NCBI RefSeq assembly: GCF_001444405.1
Contig: NZ_CP013187.1
Span: 2,542,001-2,606,000, forward strand
Direction of reading: 5' to 3'
Origin: Pseudoalteromonas phenolica
GTDB lineage: Bacteria > Pseudomonadota > Gammaproteobacteria > Enterobacterales > Alteromonadaceae
Length of the DNA: 64,000 bases
Shown piece by piece: positions 45,885-54,105 of this stretch (position 1 is the stretch's first letter; each line of letters starts with the position of its first letter). The notes under the pieces are model-generated. The model did no database searches and had not been told where the DNA came from. It saw nothing but the letters and a program-made list of their open reading frames with translations. The position numbers and the translations under genes are program-made.

Positions 45885-46799
45885 ATGATCAATATTAATT
45901 CTTTAGACTTAAATCTACTTAAGGTATTTCATGCGATATATAAATTTCGCAATGTCACCAAAGCGGCTAATAACATTGGCTTAGCGCAGTCATCGATGAG
46001 TAACGCTTTGAGCCGCCTGCGGGCTCAATTTAACGATCCTTTATTTCAAAGAAGCGCTGGTGGTGTTATTCCCACAGAAAAAGCTGATGAATTAGCACCT
46101 CAGATACAAGAGGTTTTAGCCCATATAACTTTAATGATTGAGCCAAAGAGCTTCGATCCAGTGACCGCAAACGATCATTTAGTAATTGCAGCTTCCGATC
46201 TGGCAATCGCTACACTCGCTCCCATCTTAGTGCCAGCTCTTAGAAAAAAGGCACCTAAAATTAAACTGAATTTTGTGCCATTAGATAAAACAAATGTTTT
46301 TGAAAAGCTGGATGATGGTAGCTACGATATAGCAATCGGTACTTTCAAAGAGTTACCAGCACGTTACAACCGAAAGCTCCTTAAAAAAGAGAAGTTTGTT
46401 TGTATAGCAAGCTCGCAACACTCAAAACTAAATAACAAACTATCGCTGAAAGAGTTTACTGAAAAACATCATGTGTTAATGACATTGAAGGCCGACCAAG
46501 TGGGTGTAATTGATAACGAGCTGAAAAAGCTTGGACACACTCGTACAATTGCCATGACGTGTGCACACTTTTTGCCTTTAGTGGAAGTTGTTGCTAACTC
46601 AGACCTTATCGCCACGGTGCCAGAGGCGCTAGCTCAAATAGCTATAAGGGCTGGATGCGATATCTACCCATTACCCATAACTATGTCTAATTGGGACACA
46701 GAGCTCGTGGTAACGCAAAAATTTAATACCTCAAATTTGGGAAAATTTATGATTAAATTAATGCTTGAGCAAAACTATGAGATAGACTCTGTGGAGTAA
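45885..46799 (+). CDS. LysR family regulator of the SDR/AKR operon
   Basis: The 304-residue protein has the winged helix SLDLNLLKVFHAIYKFRNVTKAANNIG and SSMSNALSRLRAQFNDPLFQRS, and a NodD/PcpR-like effector domain. It is divergent from the SDR-AKR-SDR operon over 86 bp and is probably its activator. It is the last gene before the integron cassette array. Confidence 0.92.
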   Translation: MININSLDLNLLKVFHAIYKFRNVTKAANNIGLAQSSMSNALSRLRAQFNDPLFQRSAGGVIPTEKADELAPQIQEVLAHITLMIEPKSFDPVTANDHLVIAASDLAIATLAPILVPALRKKAPKIKLNFVPLDKTNVFEKLDDGSYDIAIGTFKELPARYNRKLLKKEKFVCIASSQHSKLNNKLSLKEFTEKHHVLMTLKADQVGVIDNELKKLGHTRTIAMTCAHFLPLVEVVANSDLIATVPEALAQIAIRAGCDIYPLPITMSNWDTELVVTQKFNTSNLGKFMIKLMLEQNYEIDSVE

Positions 46800-46952
46800 A
46801 TAGCATTTTACCTTATTCTAAAAGGTCATTATTTTGCATGTTTTATGGGGCTCACACAGAGAAAAGTAAACGCTCTGAAAGTACTGAGCTGCCTTCAGGG
46901 TATGATAGAAATAACAAGAAAGAGCCGACCTAAATTAGTCGAAATTACGCTT

Positions 46953-47606
46953 CTAAATTGTAATATCTACTTTCTTTTGTGCATTTAGCAATGAAAAAGC
47001 TTTTTCTTTGTAGGTATTCAAACTCTCATCAGATGTAAATTTCTCAAAAGTATCAATTAGCTTTTTCGAATGTGTCGACCTAGTTTGATAGGTATCGCGT
47101 TCAGGGTGAGCTATTGCCGATTTTTCTAATTTATCTGATCTTTCATTAAAGTACTCTAAAAGGTTAATCTTTTCATTTGGGTCTACATCCCCTTCACCAT
47201 AAGAAAGAATTTCTAGTGTTATCATTAAATCGAGCATATCAGATCTTTGCTCTGAGATTATCTGGTTTCCAGACTTCCCATATCTAACCTCTTCTTTATC
47301 AGTAAACTCTTGCGAGTATTCCCTATCAAGTTCGTTAAATTTCTTTACAAGATCATAAAGTTCATTAATGCTCATTTCAGAAAAGTTATGACCATTTTCA
47401 CTGAAAAGATCTTTATACTTGACTTCTTCAATCACAGAAAGGTCAAATGCTCCATATTCACCAGCAACTGAACTTAAAGCCTTTGATTCGATACCCTGAC
47501 CCTTTTGGTTAGTATCTAAATGACTGTTTCTTTCATTTGCGCTTTTTTTACCGAAATGACCTTCAACATTAGGTGAGTTAATACCGAGCGAGTTGTGTAT
47601 TTTCAT
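46953..47606 (-). CDS. Unrecognised protein, probable distal integron cassette gene
   Basis: The 217-residue protein is very hydrophilic and rich in Glu, Asp, Lys and Asn (SIEEVKYKDLF-like stretches, MSINELYDLVKKFNELDREY). It has no signal peptide or membrane segment. Its start is followed on the right by a degenerate attC at 47703, so it is probably the last cassette of the array, or flanking DNA just outside it. No attC is seen after its stop. Function unknown. Confidence 0.6.
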   Translation of the reverse strand: MKIHNSLGINSPNVEGHFGKKSANERNSHLDTNQKGQGIESKALSSVAGEYGAFDLSVIEEVKYKDLFSENGHNFSEMSINELYDLVKKFNELDREYSQEFTDKEEVRYGKSGNQIISEQRSDMLDLMITLEILSYGEGDVDPNEKINLLEYFNERSDKLEKSAIAHPERDTYQTRSTHSKKLIDTFEKFTSDESLNTYKEKAFSLLNAQKKVDITI

Positions 47607-47702
47607 AGAATTCCATTCTCATCATACGACATGCTTAGTAATCGGCAAATATTGATAATCATATAGTTAAGATTTTGCAATGATGCTCTACAGCTTTCAA
47701 TG

Positions 47703-47773
47703 TTCAACTACAATGCGTAGAAAAGCGGAACTGAGCCAAGCTTTATTAGTCCCGTTTGAAGAGGTTGTTAGGT
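47703..47773 (-). repeat. Degenerate attC site
   Basis: GTTAGGT at 47767 is a good R'' core, but the left arm (TTCAACT at 47703) is weak and the core motif is only partly kept (GAGCCAAGC). It lies right after the GNAT gene stop. Probably an old, inactive site. Confidence 0.5.
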
Positions 47774-48205
47774 ATTAAATACCATTTCAAATTCGCTGCT
47801 ATTTGAATCTCTAACAGTAAAACCTAGTCGGTCATAAAGTCGTTTTGCAGGATTACTTTTTAACACACTTAAGCCGACAGATGAATTATCTTTTAGCGCT
47901 TGTTCACACAGATTAACTATTAACTTTCTTCCAATACCTAAGCCTTGGTAATCAGGGTGTATCTGAATTTGATAGATGTACCATTGAGCATTATGGGCTG
48001 TGTAGCTTGCCTTAAATAAACCCGCCTCAACGCCATCTACAAGTATGATCTTGGCATCATGAAAGTTGTATTTGATGCGAAAAGTATGCTCTTTATCACT
48101 AATATCGAGGCCGTTCTGTAATAGATAATCGTCCATAGTTAAACGGCGTAATTGCAATAAATAATCAAAGTCACTTTCTTCTGCTTTACGAAACGTGTAA
48201 TCCAT
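47768..48205 (-). CDS. GNAT family N-acetyltransferase (integron cassette)
   Basis: The 145-residue protein has the GNAT fold with the acetyl-CoA loop in IQIHPDYQGLGIGRKLIVNLCEQA split (QGLGIG) and a C-terminal NPAKRLYDRLGFTV. It transfers an acetyl group from acetyl-CoA to an amine; substrate unknown. GNAT genes are common cassette cargo. The stop falls inside the R'' core of the attC at 47703-47773. Confidence 0.88.
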   Translation of the reverse strand: MDYTFRKAEESDFDYLLQLRRLTMDDYLLQNGLDISDKEHTFRIKYNFHDAKIILVDGVEAGLFKASYTAHNAQWYIYQIQIHPDYQGLGIGRKLIVNLCEQALKDNSSVGLSVLKSNPAKRLYDRLGFTVRDSNSSEFEMVFNT

Positions 48206-48235
48206 AATAATACTCTACCTCCTTGCTAGATTAGA

Positions 48236-48311
48236 TACCGAAATGCCCTATTAATGGGCTGATAAACGTTTAGCTAAATGTGCTGCAAAGCGGCACTGAA
48301 TTAACTGTTAC
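48236..48311 (-). repeat. Degenerate attC-like site
   Basis: The stretch between two cassette genes keeps CCCTATTAATGGGC, TTTAGCTAAATGTG, AAAGCGGC and CTGTTAC at the end, resembling the shared attC core, but the R' core is not recognisable. Probably decayed. Confidence 0.4.
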
Positions 48312-48332
48312 AAATTCGCCTTTAATGCCTGC

Positions 48333-48824
48333 TTATATAACTTTTAACGCATTTGCCCAATCTTTCCATGAAATACACCTGCCAGGGAATGCGACTTTAG
48401 CAAACGGCCAATCTTGCTGAAGCCAATTTGAAACTGTTTGGTAAAGAGTCTCATCCAAGCGAATACTATCATCCCTAACCCACAAATAGACTTCACAGTC
48501 ATAGTTGCGTGATTGGCTTGGATCTATGTAAACAGAACCAAGACATTTATCTTTTGAGTTCGGAAATACTGAATAAGCGAATGCCTCTCGTAATTCAAAC
48601 TCTCGTTTATGAATCTTCAAACTTTTTATGTTTTCTTCTAGAGTCATATCAATTTTAGGCCAATCAGACTCGGGGCCAAAAATACCCTGCAGTCTTTTTT
48701 GGCTAGACATCACAGCTTCAAAGTCTAATTCTGCAACTGAATCTTCTAGAACTCTAAAATGAAAGTATTCACTTTCAAAAAACGTTGGCGCTTCAAAAGA
48801 TTCATGAATAAAAGGATTGGGCAT
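48333..48824 (-). CDS. GNAT-like protein, cassette gene
   Basis: The 163-residue protein has a pattern resembling distant GNAT proteins: FRVLEDSVAELDFEAVMSSQ, a central beta hairpin (KCLGSVYIDPSQSRNYDCEVYLWV split) and FAYSVFPNSKDKCLG. The acetyl-CoA loop is not clear, so activity is uncertain. It is a cassette between a degenerate attC and a compact attC. No signal peptide. Confidence 0.6.
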   Translation of the reverse strand: MPNPFIHESFEAPTFFESEYFHFRVLEDSVAELDFEAVMSSQKRLQGIFGPESDWPKIDMTLEENIKSLKIHKREFELREAFAYSVFPNSKDKCLGSVYIDPSQSRNYDCEVYLWVRDDSIRLDETLYQTVSNWLQQDWPFAKVAFPGRCISWKDWANALKVI

Positions 48825-48845
48825 ATTCAGGGCTATCCATAGTTG

Positions 48846-48894
48846 TATAACGCCGCGCTTAGCTGCTGGAGGTCAGTTGCAGCGCCTTGTTAAA
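48846..48894 (-). repeat. Compact attC site (49 bp)
   Basis: TATAACGCCGCGC at the left pairs with GCAGCGCCTTGTTAAA at the right, with an inner AGCTGC/GCAGC-type stem. It is half the length of most sites here. The VanZ-like gene's stop codon (TGA, 48873) lies inside it. Confidence 0.65.
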
Positions 48895-49268
48895 TTTATC
48901 TTTGCTAAGGTGCTGGATAGCCAGGTAAATAGTAAGATTCCAATCATATCAGCAGTGTAATCATATATATCTAGTGTTCTCGTTGGCATAAAATGCTGAC
49001 TTAATTCTTCTAAGGTAACAAAGACAACAACAGCAGCGGTACCCCAAAATACATTTACTTTACCTAGCTTGAATACCTTAAATTTACTCGCAAAATTAGC
49101 AAGCAAAGTAAGCATACCAAATAAGCCAAAATGCCCAACCTTATCTCCATACGGGATTAAACGTACAAGATCAAAGAAAATGCTTTGTTGCCCAGTATTA
49201 GCTAAATAGATAATCCAAATAATAAATAAAAAGAAGCAACTGGATAATGTTATTGTTAATTTATGCAT
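48873..49268 (-). CDS. VanZ-like membrane protein (cassette)
   Basis: The 131-residue protein has four membrane segments and the VanZ-type motifs DKVGHFGLFGML and EELSQHFMPTRTLDIYDYTADMIG. VanZ-like proteins are small inner-membrane proteins; the name-giving member confers low teicoplanin resistance, but most have no known role. Its C-terminus (NLTRRCN) is encoded by the attC itself. It starts about 390 bp left of the next attC, with a degraded gene between. Confidence 0.82.
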   Translation of the reverse strand: MHKLTITLSSCFFLFIIWIIYLANTGQQSIFFDLVRLIPYGDKVGHFGLFGMLTLLANFASKFKVFKLGKVNVFWGTAAVVVFVTLEELSQHFMPTRTLDIYDYTADMIGILLFTWLSSTLAKINLTRRCN

Positions 49269-49398
49269 AAATCTTTTCTGGGCTTATAAATGTTCTCTGG
49301 AACCATTTTCGTTAGAAGGTGATCTTTTAATGATTTGGAAATACAATAACATCTAAAATAAATAGAACTCTACCAGCAAATGTAGAATTCTTGTTCCC

Positions 49399-49649
49399 TC
49401 ACATTAAAGCCTGAAGTTTTAACTCTTCGGTCACGGTAGCCCCATACCCGAGCAAAGCATAATAAGCATCATGAACCCCATATTTAGGAAGATAACCAAG
49501 ATTTTTTGAACCTAAAAATTCAAACTAGCACCTTCCAAAAGTATCACTTCTAGTTCAGATAAAGTAAACGGCCAAGCTGGAGGATTACTGAATAAGTTCA
49601 AGAATGAAATTCTCAACTCGATACATTGGTCGATGACTTTGTGTTTCTA
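49399..49649 (-). pseudogene. Frameshifted cassette gene remnant
   Basis: On the minus strand one frame reads KHKVIDQCIELRISFLNLFS, PPAWPFTLSELEVILLEG, then stops, and the next frame continues without loss as GSKNLGYLPKYGVHDAYYAL, GATVTEELKLQALM, stop. A one-base shift near 49525 would join them into about 80 residues. No start codon in good context is seen. The rest of 49270-49660 shows no other gene. No family recognised. Confidence 0.4.
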
Positions 49650-49673
49650 AGAATTTAGCGCTTTTCTAAGGGG

Positions 49674-49761
49674 CAATTAACAGCTGGCTAAACTTGCTCG
49701 AAGCGCCAAGCCACCTATTAATTGTCCCAGTGAGCATACGAACTTGAGTAATTTGTTAGCA
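49674..49761 (-). repeat. Divergent attC site
   Basis: The core CTGGCTAAACTTGCTCGAAGCGCCAAGCC (positions 49683-49712, shown in part) and the R'' word GTTAGC at 49755 are recognisable. The left arm AATTAAC is acceptable as R'. The outer arms (CAATTAACAG / TTGTCCCAGTG..) differ from the common type. Confidence 0.6.
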
Positions 49762-49779
49762 GTATTATTGACCGAAGCA

Positions 49780-50238
49780 CTAACCCTTAACTAATTTTTT
49801 TATAGCCTGTACTTCAACAAATTGATACGGACCAGAAATAATTGGCAAGCATAAATTTACAATGTGAAAAAAGTTAACACCTGAAAAAAGTACGGCTTGA
49901 TTTGGATTTTTGGGATTAACACGAGCAAAAATTTGCTTTCTATTATTCAAGCGCTTCATAGTGATTTTATGCAATAAGAGTAATGGGCTATTTGAGTAGT
50001 TAAAAGCAAACTGTTTAGATATAAAATTTTCAGTTTCGTAACTATAAGAATACCAAATATCGACTTCGTAAAGCTTTACACCTTCTACTGCGGGAGATTC
50101 TTCAATGTTTGTGTAAGTCAGAGATACAGGAACCTTAACCCACGTAAAAACAAAAAGGCTACGAAGGATACCAACCACATTGAATATGATTGAACGAAGC
50201 AATAAATAACCTAAAAGGTACTTAACAAATATTTCCAT
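49780..50238 (-). CDS. DUF3592-like membrane protein (cassette)
   Basis: The start at 50238 (MEIFVKYLLGYLLLRSIIFN) is preferred because a longer frame to 50283 runs into the attC. The 152-residue product has a membrane segment at each end (about 5-30 and 125-145), with a central beta part (YEVDIWYSYSYETENF, RVNPKNPNQAVLF). The last part resembles the DUF3592 family, where NPxNPxxAVL is typical. Function unknown. Confidence 0.65.
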   Translation of the reverse strand: MEIFVKYLLGYLLLRSIIFNVVGILRSLFVFTWVKVPVSLTYTNIEESPAVEGVKLYEVDIWYSYSYETENFISKQFAFNYSNSPLLLLHKITMKRLNNRKQIFARVNPKNPNQAVLFSGVNFFHIVNLCLPIISGPYQFVEVQAIKKLVKG

Positions 50239-50258
50239 ATACTCAAATCTATAGATAC

Positions 50259-50362
50259 TGCCAACGCTTGCCGTAAACGCCACAAAATAGCAGGCTAAAC
50301 TAAGCGAAGAATGAGCGCAAGCCTGCTGTTTTGCGTCTTTAGGTTAAAGCGCTTTGTTAGAA
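50259..50362 (-). repeat. attC site
   Basis: GCCAACG (R') and GTTAGAA (R'') flank a typical core AGCAGGCTAAACTAAGCG / GAGCGCAAGCCTGCTG. The outer arms TTGCCGTAAAC / GGTTAAAGCGC pair poorly. Confidence 0.85.
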
Positions 50363-50366
50363 GGAA

Positions 50367-50684
50367 TCAGTCACCGGAGCCACCATCTGAATATGACCCT
50401 GCATCATAATCCCCAGTATTAAGCTCTGAGCCTGAGTCGCTCAACGAATCAAAGTAATCATTTATACATTTTGCTCTTGCTGCTTTAGCTAATTCGGAGC
50501 AAGCTGACGTTTTCTCTTCTCCGACGTCACCAGTTTCATCGGCTAAAGCCTCCGAGCTAATGTCTTTTCCAAGCAACCTTGCTACTTTGTTGAATCGTTC
50601 TGGATAGTTTTCTCGATCGATGTTTTCAAAAACATCCAAAAGGTCCTCATATGAATAACTATCGTAGTCAGGTTCAAATGACAT
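50367..50684 (-). CDS. Small acidic protein with shared 'PDYxSYS' N-terminal module (cassette)
   Basis: The 105-residue acidic protein opens with EPDYDSYSYEDLLDVFENID..NYPERF, which is nearly the same as the start of the cassette protein at 58325-58723 (EPDYKSYSLDELYDV..). The rest is a Cys-containing helix (CSELAKAARAKCIND) and a Ser/Gly/Asp-rich tail, without membrane segment. The shared part is about 35 residues. It may be a small adapter or interaction module. Function unknown. Confidence 0.65.
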   Translation of the reverse strand: MSFEPDYDSYSYEDLLDVFENIDRENYPERFNKVARLLGKDISSEALADETGDVGEEKTSACSELAKAARAKCINDYFDSLSDSGSELNTGDYDAGSYSDGGSGD

Positions 50685-50694
50685 TTTAAACTCC

Positions 50695-50795
50695 TTCTAA
50701 TGCCGTGCTAAACGGTACGAAGTGCTTGGCTACAATTTGCGAGGAACAAACACAGACAAGCTTTTTATGTCCGCCTTTTAGGCACTTTGTTATGC
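50695..50795 (-). repeat. attC site
   Basis: CTAATGCCGTGCTAAACGG and CCGCC..AGGCACTTTGTTATGC form the outer arms, with core TGCTTGGCTACAATTTGCGAGG and GACAAGC. R' reads TTCTAAT, an unusual form. The stop of the SUFU-like gene lies in R''. Confidence 0.85.
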
Positions 50796-51314
50796 GTAAT
50801 TAAAACAAACTATATCTCTTTGGTTTTCTTCAAAATAATCAAGTAACTCATCATAACCATTTTTCAATTTAACGTTATATTCATTCGCGGAAAGCGGTAT
50901 AACTAAATGAAGCCTTATTGTTCTGCCGTCGATTTCCAGAGTATTTGGTAAGTCTTCATAGGCAATAGCAGGAATAGTTATTAAATGTGATACCCAACCT
51001 GAATCATTAAAGTACTTATTTTTAGTTGGTACCGTATGTCCATCACAAAGATGAGCTTTAGTTTCGTTAAACTCTTGTATTGACGCTATTTCTTTAGTTA
51101 TTTCCGAAACATCGCCATCTGTAAAAGTAAAATAGCAATCGTCATTCTTCAAGGGAAAGGAAAAGACTAAGTTTATAGGATCGTCGTCAGAACCAACCAC
51201 AAAATATCCAGCTCTAATTCCCGTTTCATATTCAGATGCTCTAAGTGAGCATTCAGACTCCATTATTTTTGCTAGCTGAAAATATAGTGAACTCTCAAAC
51301 TTTGAAAATTGCAT
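50790..51314 (-). CDS. Suppressor-of-fused-like (SUFU domain) protein (cassette)
   Basis: The start at 51314 (MQFSKFESSLYF) is preferred. The 174-residue product has LITIPAIAYEDLPNTLEIDG, LHLVIPLSANEYNVKLKNG and YDELLDYFEE, resembling bacterial SUFU-domain proteins. In bacteria such proteins often act as immunity proteins against polymorphic toxins or remain unassigned. No toxin gene is adjacent. Predicted cytoplasmic. Confidence 0.6.
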   Translation of the reverse strand: MQFSKFESSLYFQLAKIMESECSLRASEYETGIRAGYFVVGSDDDPINLVFSFPLKNDDCYFTFTDGDVSEITKEIASIQEFNETKAHLCDGHTVPTKNKYFNDSGWVSHLITIPAIAYEDLPNTLEIDGRTIRLHLVIPLSANEYNVKLKNGYDELLDYFEENQRDIVCFNYA

Positions 51315-51338
51315 CGGACTCCTTTGCACATAACATTA

Positions 51339-51446
51339 GCATAACGGGCGTTTAATAGCCCAAACTGTTTGAAATACCCAAATCACAACGTTTCGATGAA
51401 AAAATGAGCCACGAGTAAACGTCCCTCGTTCATGCTCTTGTTAGCT
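51339..51446 (-). repeat. attC site (divergent core)
   Basis: R' GCATAAC at 51339 and R'' GTTAGCT at 51440. The inner part (TAATAGCCCAAACTGTTTGAAA...) lacks the GGCTAAAAT core of most sites. It probably belongs to a cassette from another source. Confidence 0.7.
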
Positions 51447-51453
51447 GAACTAC

Positions 51454-52068
51454 TCAAACTGTTGTTGCTTTTTTTAGCTGTTTAGCAATGTGATTTTCAG
51501 CTTTTCTATAAATCTCTTGTAACTCCGCTTTGAACATTTCATCAACGACTGTTTTTTCCGGAAGATCACCTTCCGTACAGTACATTAATGAATGTTTAAC
51601 CTCGTTATAAATTTTATCCAGAACTTTTTTCTCATCTATGTATCGCTTTAGCTTGTCTAGCAAGCCTGCTTTTTCAAGAGAGAACCTATTCTCTTCAACA
51701 ATGTCATGGTACTTTGTCATATCAGCATGATAACGACATTCCTCATAGAATAGTTGTATGCAGAAGCTCCTTGCTTGCATATAGTACTCATGCTCATCAG
51801 ACTGGAACTGATAATATTCATCTCGTTCTTGATTTTCTTTTTCTATGTCATGCAAAATATCAAGTTCGATTTTGGTTGCAACTCCAAGAAGTTCCACTTC
51901 TTCCATTTTATAAGCAATGGACTTAATAAACTTTGAGACACCCAGCAACTGGTACTCCAAGAATGACTCATATTCACTAGAATCATAGTCACCATTCACT
52001 TGATCAAATTTTTGCTTGTCATATTTGGCAAACAGAGCCATTAACTCATCTTTAAGTAAATGTTCCAT
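51454..52068 (-). CDS. Helical acidic protein of unknown function (cassette)
   Basis: The 204-residue protein is highly helical and acidic (EHLLKDELMALFAKYDKQKF, YESFLEYQLLGVSKFIKSIA, AELQEIYRKAENHIAKQLK), with coiled-coil potential and no membrane segment. No family was recognised. It is a cassette with an attC on each side. Its start lies 14 bp from the neighbouring attC. Confidence 0.65.
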   Translation of the reverse strand: MEHLLKDELMALFAKYDKQKFDQVNGDYDSSEYESFLEYQLLGVSKFIKSIAYKMEEVELLGVATKIELDILHDIEKENQERDEYYQFQSDEHEYYMQARSFCIQLFYEECRYHADMTKYHDIVEENRFSLEKAGLLDKLKRYIDEKKVLDKIYNEVKHSLMYCTEGDLPEKTVVDEMFKAELQEIYRKAENHIAKQLKKATTV

Positions 52069-52081
52069 ACATCTCCTTTTA

Positions 52082-52186
52082 AGCTAACGCCTTACTAATG
52101 GGAGCAGAAATGCTTGGCTAAAATTAGCGACGAAGGAGCGCAAGCCTGCTGCTTTGCTTCCTTTGTGGTTAAAGCGCTTGTTAGGT
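52082..52186 (-). repeat. attC site
   Basis: R' AGCTAAC, R'' GTTAGGT; core TGCTTGGCTAAAATTAGCGACG / GCGCAAGCCTGCTG. Here the two inner arms CTTGGC and GCCTGC do not pair perfectly. Confidence 0.85.
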
Positions 52187-52528
52187 GCTAAACCCTTGAA
52201 TTATTGTAATAACACCAACAATAATAAAAAAAGCGAAAAATATAAATAAGTTTTGAAAGAATAGCTTTTTATAAGATGACTTTGAAGAAAGCATTAATAA
52301 AAGACAACTTAAAGTACCCAATAATGATGCCAACAAGATAAATACTGAAGATGCTATTACACCTAAAATTGAACGAGAAAAAATAAGACCGTTTTGATTA
52401 TCGTGAAGTCCAGCTAATAACTGTGGCAGCGGGAAATCATAATGAAAATATGTAGAAATAAAAATGACAAAGATAACACAACTTAGAATAGCTAAATTGA
52501 ATCTGAGACTGAACATTATGACGAGCAC
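52181..52528 (-). CDS. Small membrane protein, unknown (cassette)
   Basis: The 115-residue protein has three membrane spans (about 10-30, 48-75, 90-110), with a short loop. A slightly shorter form could begin at 52516 (MFSLRFNLAI). No family was recognised. Such small membrane proteins are common cassette cargo. It ends inside the attC at 52082-52186. Confidence 0.65.
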   Translation of the reverse strand: MLVIMFSLRFNLAILSCVIFVIFISTYFHYDFPLPQLLAGLHDNQNGLIFSRSILGVIASSVFILLASLLGTLSCLLLMLSSKSSYKKLFFQNLFIFFAFFIIVGVITIIQGFST

Positions 52529-52529
52529 C

Positions 52530-52626
52530 TCACACCCGCATAAAATGCGGATAATACTTGGCTAAAATTAGCGAAAAATGAGCGTCAGCCAGGCGTTTGA
52601 CGTCATTTGTGATGCGTTTGTTATAA
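52530..52626 (-). repeat. attC site with altered R' core
   Basis: The left end reads CTCACACCCGC where others read ATAACGCCCGC, so the AAC of R' is changed. The rest, ACTTGGCTAAAATTAGCG / GCGTCAGCCAGGCG and R'' GTTATAA, is typical. It may recombine poorly. Confidence 0.75.
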
Positions 52627-53031
52627 GCCATTTCGATAATATTCAGATATTGATTTTACGGTATTTATTTGGCTTTCACCGCTTGATTTAGCTAATTCAT
52701 TTATATGCTGAATTGAACTCTTCAAGGCAGGCGGAATCTCCGTTGTTTGGGTTGATTCAATTAATCCAAGTAGCAACCACAGCGCGCAATCAATTTCACT
52801 CGGTTTCTTACAGCTATGCAATATATCTAGAGCTGCTGGAATAAGATCAAATGCTATGTAAGGTTTAATTGATTCTTCTACATCATTAAATAAACCATAA
52901 GTACACTCATCTTCGGAAACAAGTGGTTCATTCCATTTGACTATTCTCGTATGGAAAAGATACGCCAATGATTCGGGATTACCTTCTAATAAAGAATCCA
53001 AATATTCATTTCCATATTGGAGAATTTTCAC
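52621..53031 (-). CDS. Unrecognised protein, 136 residues (cassette)
   Basis: The protein is helical (IAFDLIPAALDILHSCKKPS, ALWLLLGLIESTQTTEIPPA) and has a hydrophobic helix bundle that may pack as an alpha-solenoid. No signal peptide is seen. The stop falls next to the R'' core of the attC at 52530-52626. Function unknown. Confidence 0.65.
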   Translation of the reverse strand: MKILQYGNEYLDSLLEGNPESLAYLFHTRIVKWNEPLVSEDECTYGLFNDVEESIKPYIAFDLIPAALDILHSCKKPSEIDCALWLLLGLIESTQTTEIPPALKSSIQHINELAKSSGESQINTVKSISEYYRNGL

Positions 53032-53046
53032 GATGCCTCCGCCCGC

Positions 53047-53099
53047 TTATAACGCCCGGCTCTGGCTGGTTTCTTGTCGCTTGGAGCCGTTGGTTATAC
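53047..53099 (-). repeat. Compact attC site (53 bp)
   Basis: TTATAACGCCCGGCTC and GGAGCCGTTGGTTATAC form a hairpin with a short loop (TGGCTGGTTTCTTGTCGCTT). It is the second compact site of the array and lacks the long core of the others. Confidence 0.7.
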
Positions 53100-53100
53100 G

Positions 53101-53460
53101 TTACTTTCGCATTAAGATAAAACCGACAACAGGTCTTCTTCCATCTTCGTTACAGCCATAAATATGGAATGCAACATCTGACTGCGAAGCAAACGCTGCC
53201 AGAATCATTGAAATTTCAGCGCTTGCTCCTGGGCTATTATTGCTGTTTTCATACTTGAAATCGTACATATACGTATCACCAGCTTTAACAGGGCAATTAT
53301 TCTTTGCACCACCTGCAAAGTTAGTTTGAATATGCATACCCCAAGGTCTTGACTCTATTCCAACTATTTTTCCGTAAGCTGTTTGCTCATGGACCGCCAC
53401 AGCTTTTAGCGACACTAGGCTTATTAAAAATAGTAGTGCGACTCTAAATTTTGATACCAT
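53101..53460 (-). CDS. Small exported protein (cassette)
   Basis: The 119-residue protein has a signal peptide (cleavage near LKAVAV) and a mature domain with two Cys (NNCPVKAGDTY.., IYGCNEDGRRPV) and a run SPGASAEISMILAAFASQSD. The architecture matches the cassette protein at 55383-55736 (signal, Cys, alpha helix of Ala/Ser with AAEM/AAFASQ, Cys near the end). Both may be members of one family of small periplasmic proteins. Function unknown. Confidence 0.65.
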   Translation of the reverse strand: MVSKFRVALLFLISLVSLKAVAVHEQTAYGKIVGIESRPWGMHIQTNFAGGAKNNCPVKAGDTYMYDFKYENSNNSPGASAEISMILAAFASQSDVAFHIYGCNEDGRRPVVGFILMRK

Positions 53461-53479
53461 AACTTACTACCTCATTTTC

Positions 53480-53579
53480 GTATAACGCCGTGCTAAACAG
53501 CACAAAATGCTTGGCTAAAATTTGCAAGGAACGAGCACAGCCAAGCTTTTGTGTCCGCCCTTTAAGCACTTTGTTAAGT
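53480..53579 (-). repeat. attC site
   Basis: R' GTATAAC, R'' GTTAAGT; outer arms GCCGTGCTAAAC / GTCCGCCC..AAGCAC, core TGCTTGGCTAAAATTTGC / ACAGCCAAGC. Confidence 0.88.
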
Positions 53580-53581
53580 TA

Positions 53582-54091
53582 CTAATACTCTAAGCAATAT
53601 ACGCCTGCTTCACTAGCCCATTTCTTAATTTCAGATATGACACTATCGTTTTGAATATAAAAAACATTAGTGTAATCCCAACTTTCAAAATACGCTGCAT
53701 TAAATTCGGGTAGAACTAATTTGCAGAATTTATCTGATGAATCGTTATCACCTGCAGGCTGTAAGTAATCTATCTTAGCTTCTTGAGAGCTAAATTTTCT
53801 AAAGCATGGGTAACACTTATCCCATTTGCCTTTGAATTTGAAATTAAACACTTCAGTATTTGCTGCCATTACTTTAGCAAAATTGTACAAAGCCTCATTT
53901 CTCTGCAAATGCTCTTCTCTTGAAGGGTAATCATTTTGAAACTCTTCACGAGTTAACCAATGATCAAAAACCGATACTGCTATTCTTTTATAGTGAGACG
54001 AATCTTCGGCACCGTAAATCTTAAATAGCTCTGGAAAATTGGAGTTAAGCTCCTTTTGCCTATATTTGCCTAGATTTATAAATTTACGCAC
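53582..54091 (-). CDS. Unrecognised protein, 169 residues (cassette)
   Basis: The protein has no signal or TM segment. It is rich in aromatic residues (HYKRIAVSVFDHWLTREEFQ, FNFKFKGKWDKCYPCFRKF) and has a CxxC near residue 115 (KCYPC) that could bind zinc. The following attC at its right is damaged, so this gene and the next one at 54159 may move as one unit. Function unknown. Confidence 0.65.
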   Translation of the reverse strand: MRKFINLGKYRQKELNSNFPELFKIYGAEDSSHYKRIAVSVFDHWLTREEFQNDYPSREEHLQRNEALYNFAKVMAANTEVFNFKFKGKWDKCYPCFRKFSSQEAKIDYLQPAGDNDSSDKFCKLVLPEFNAAYFESWDYTNVFYIQNDSVISEIKKWASEAGVYCLEY

Positions 54092-54105
54092 GTACTATCC
54101 TAATA

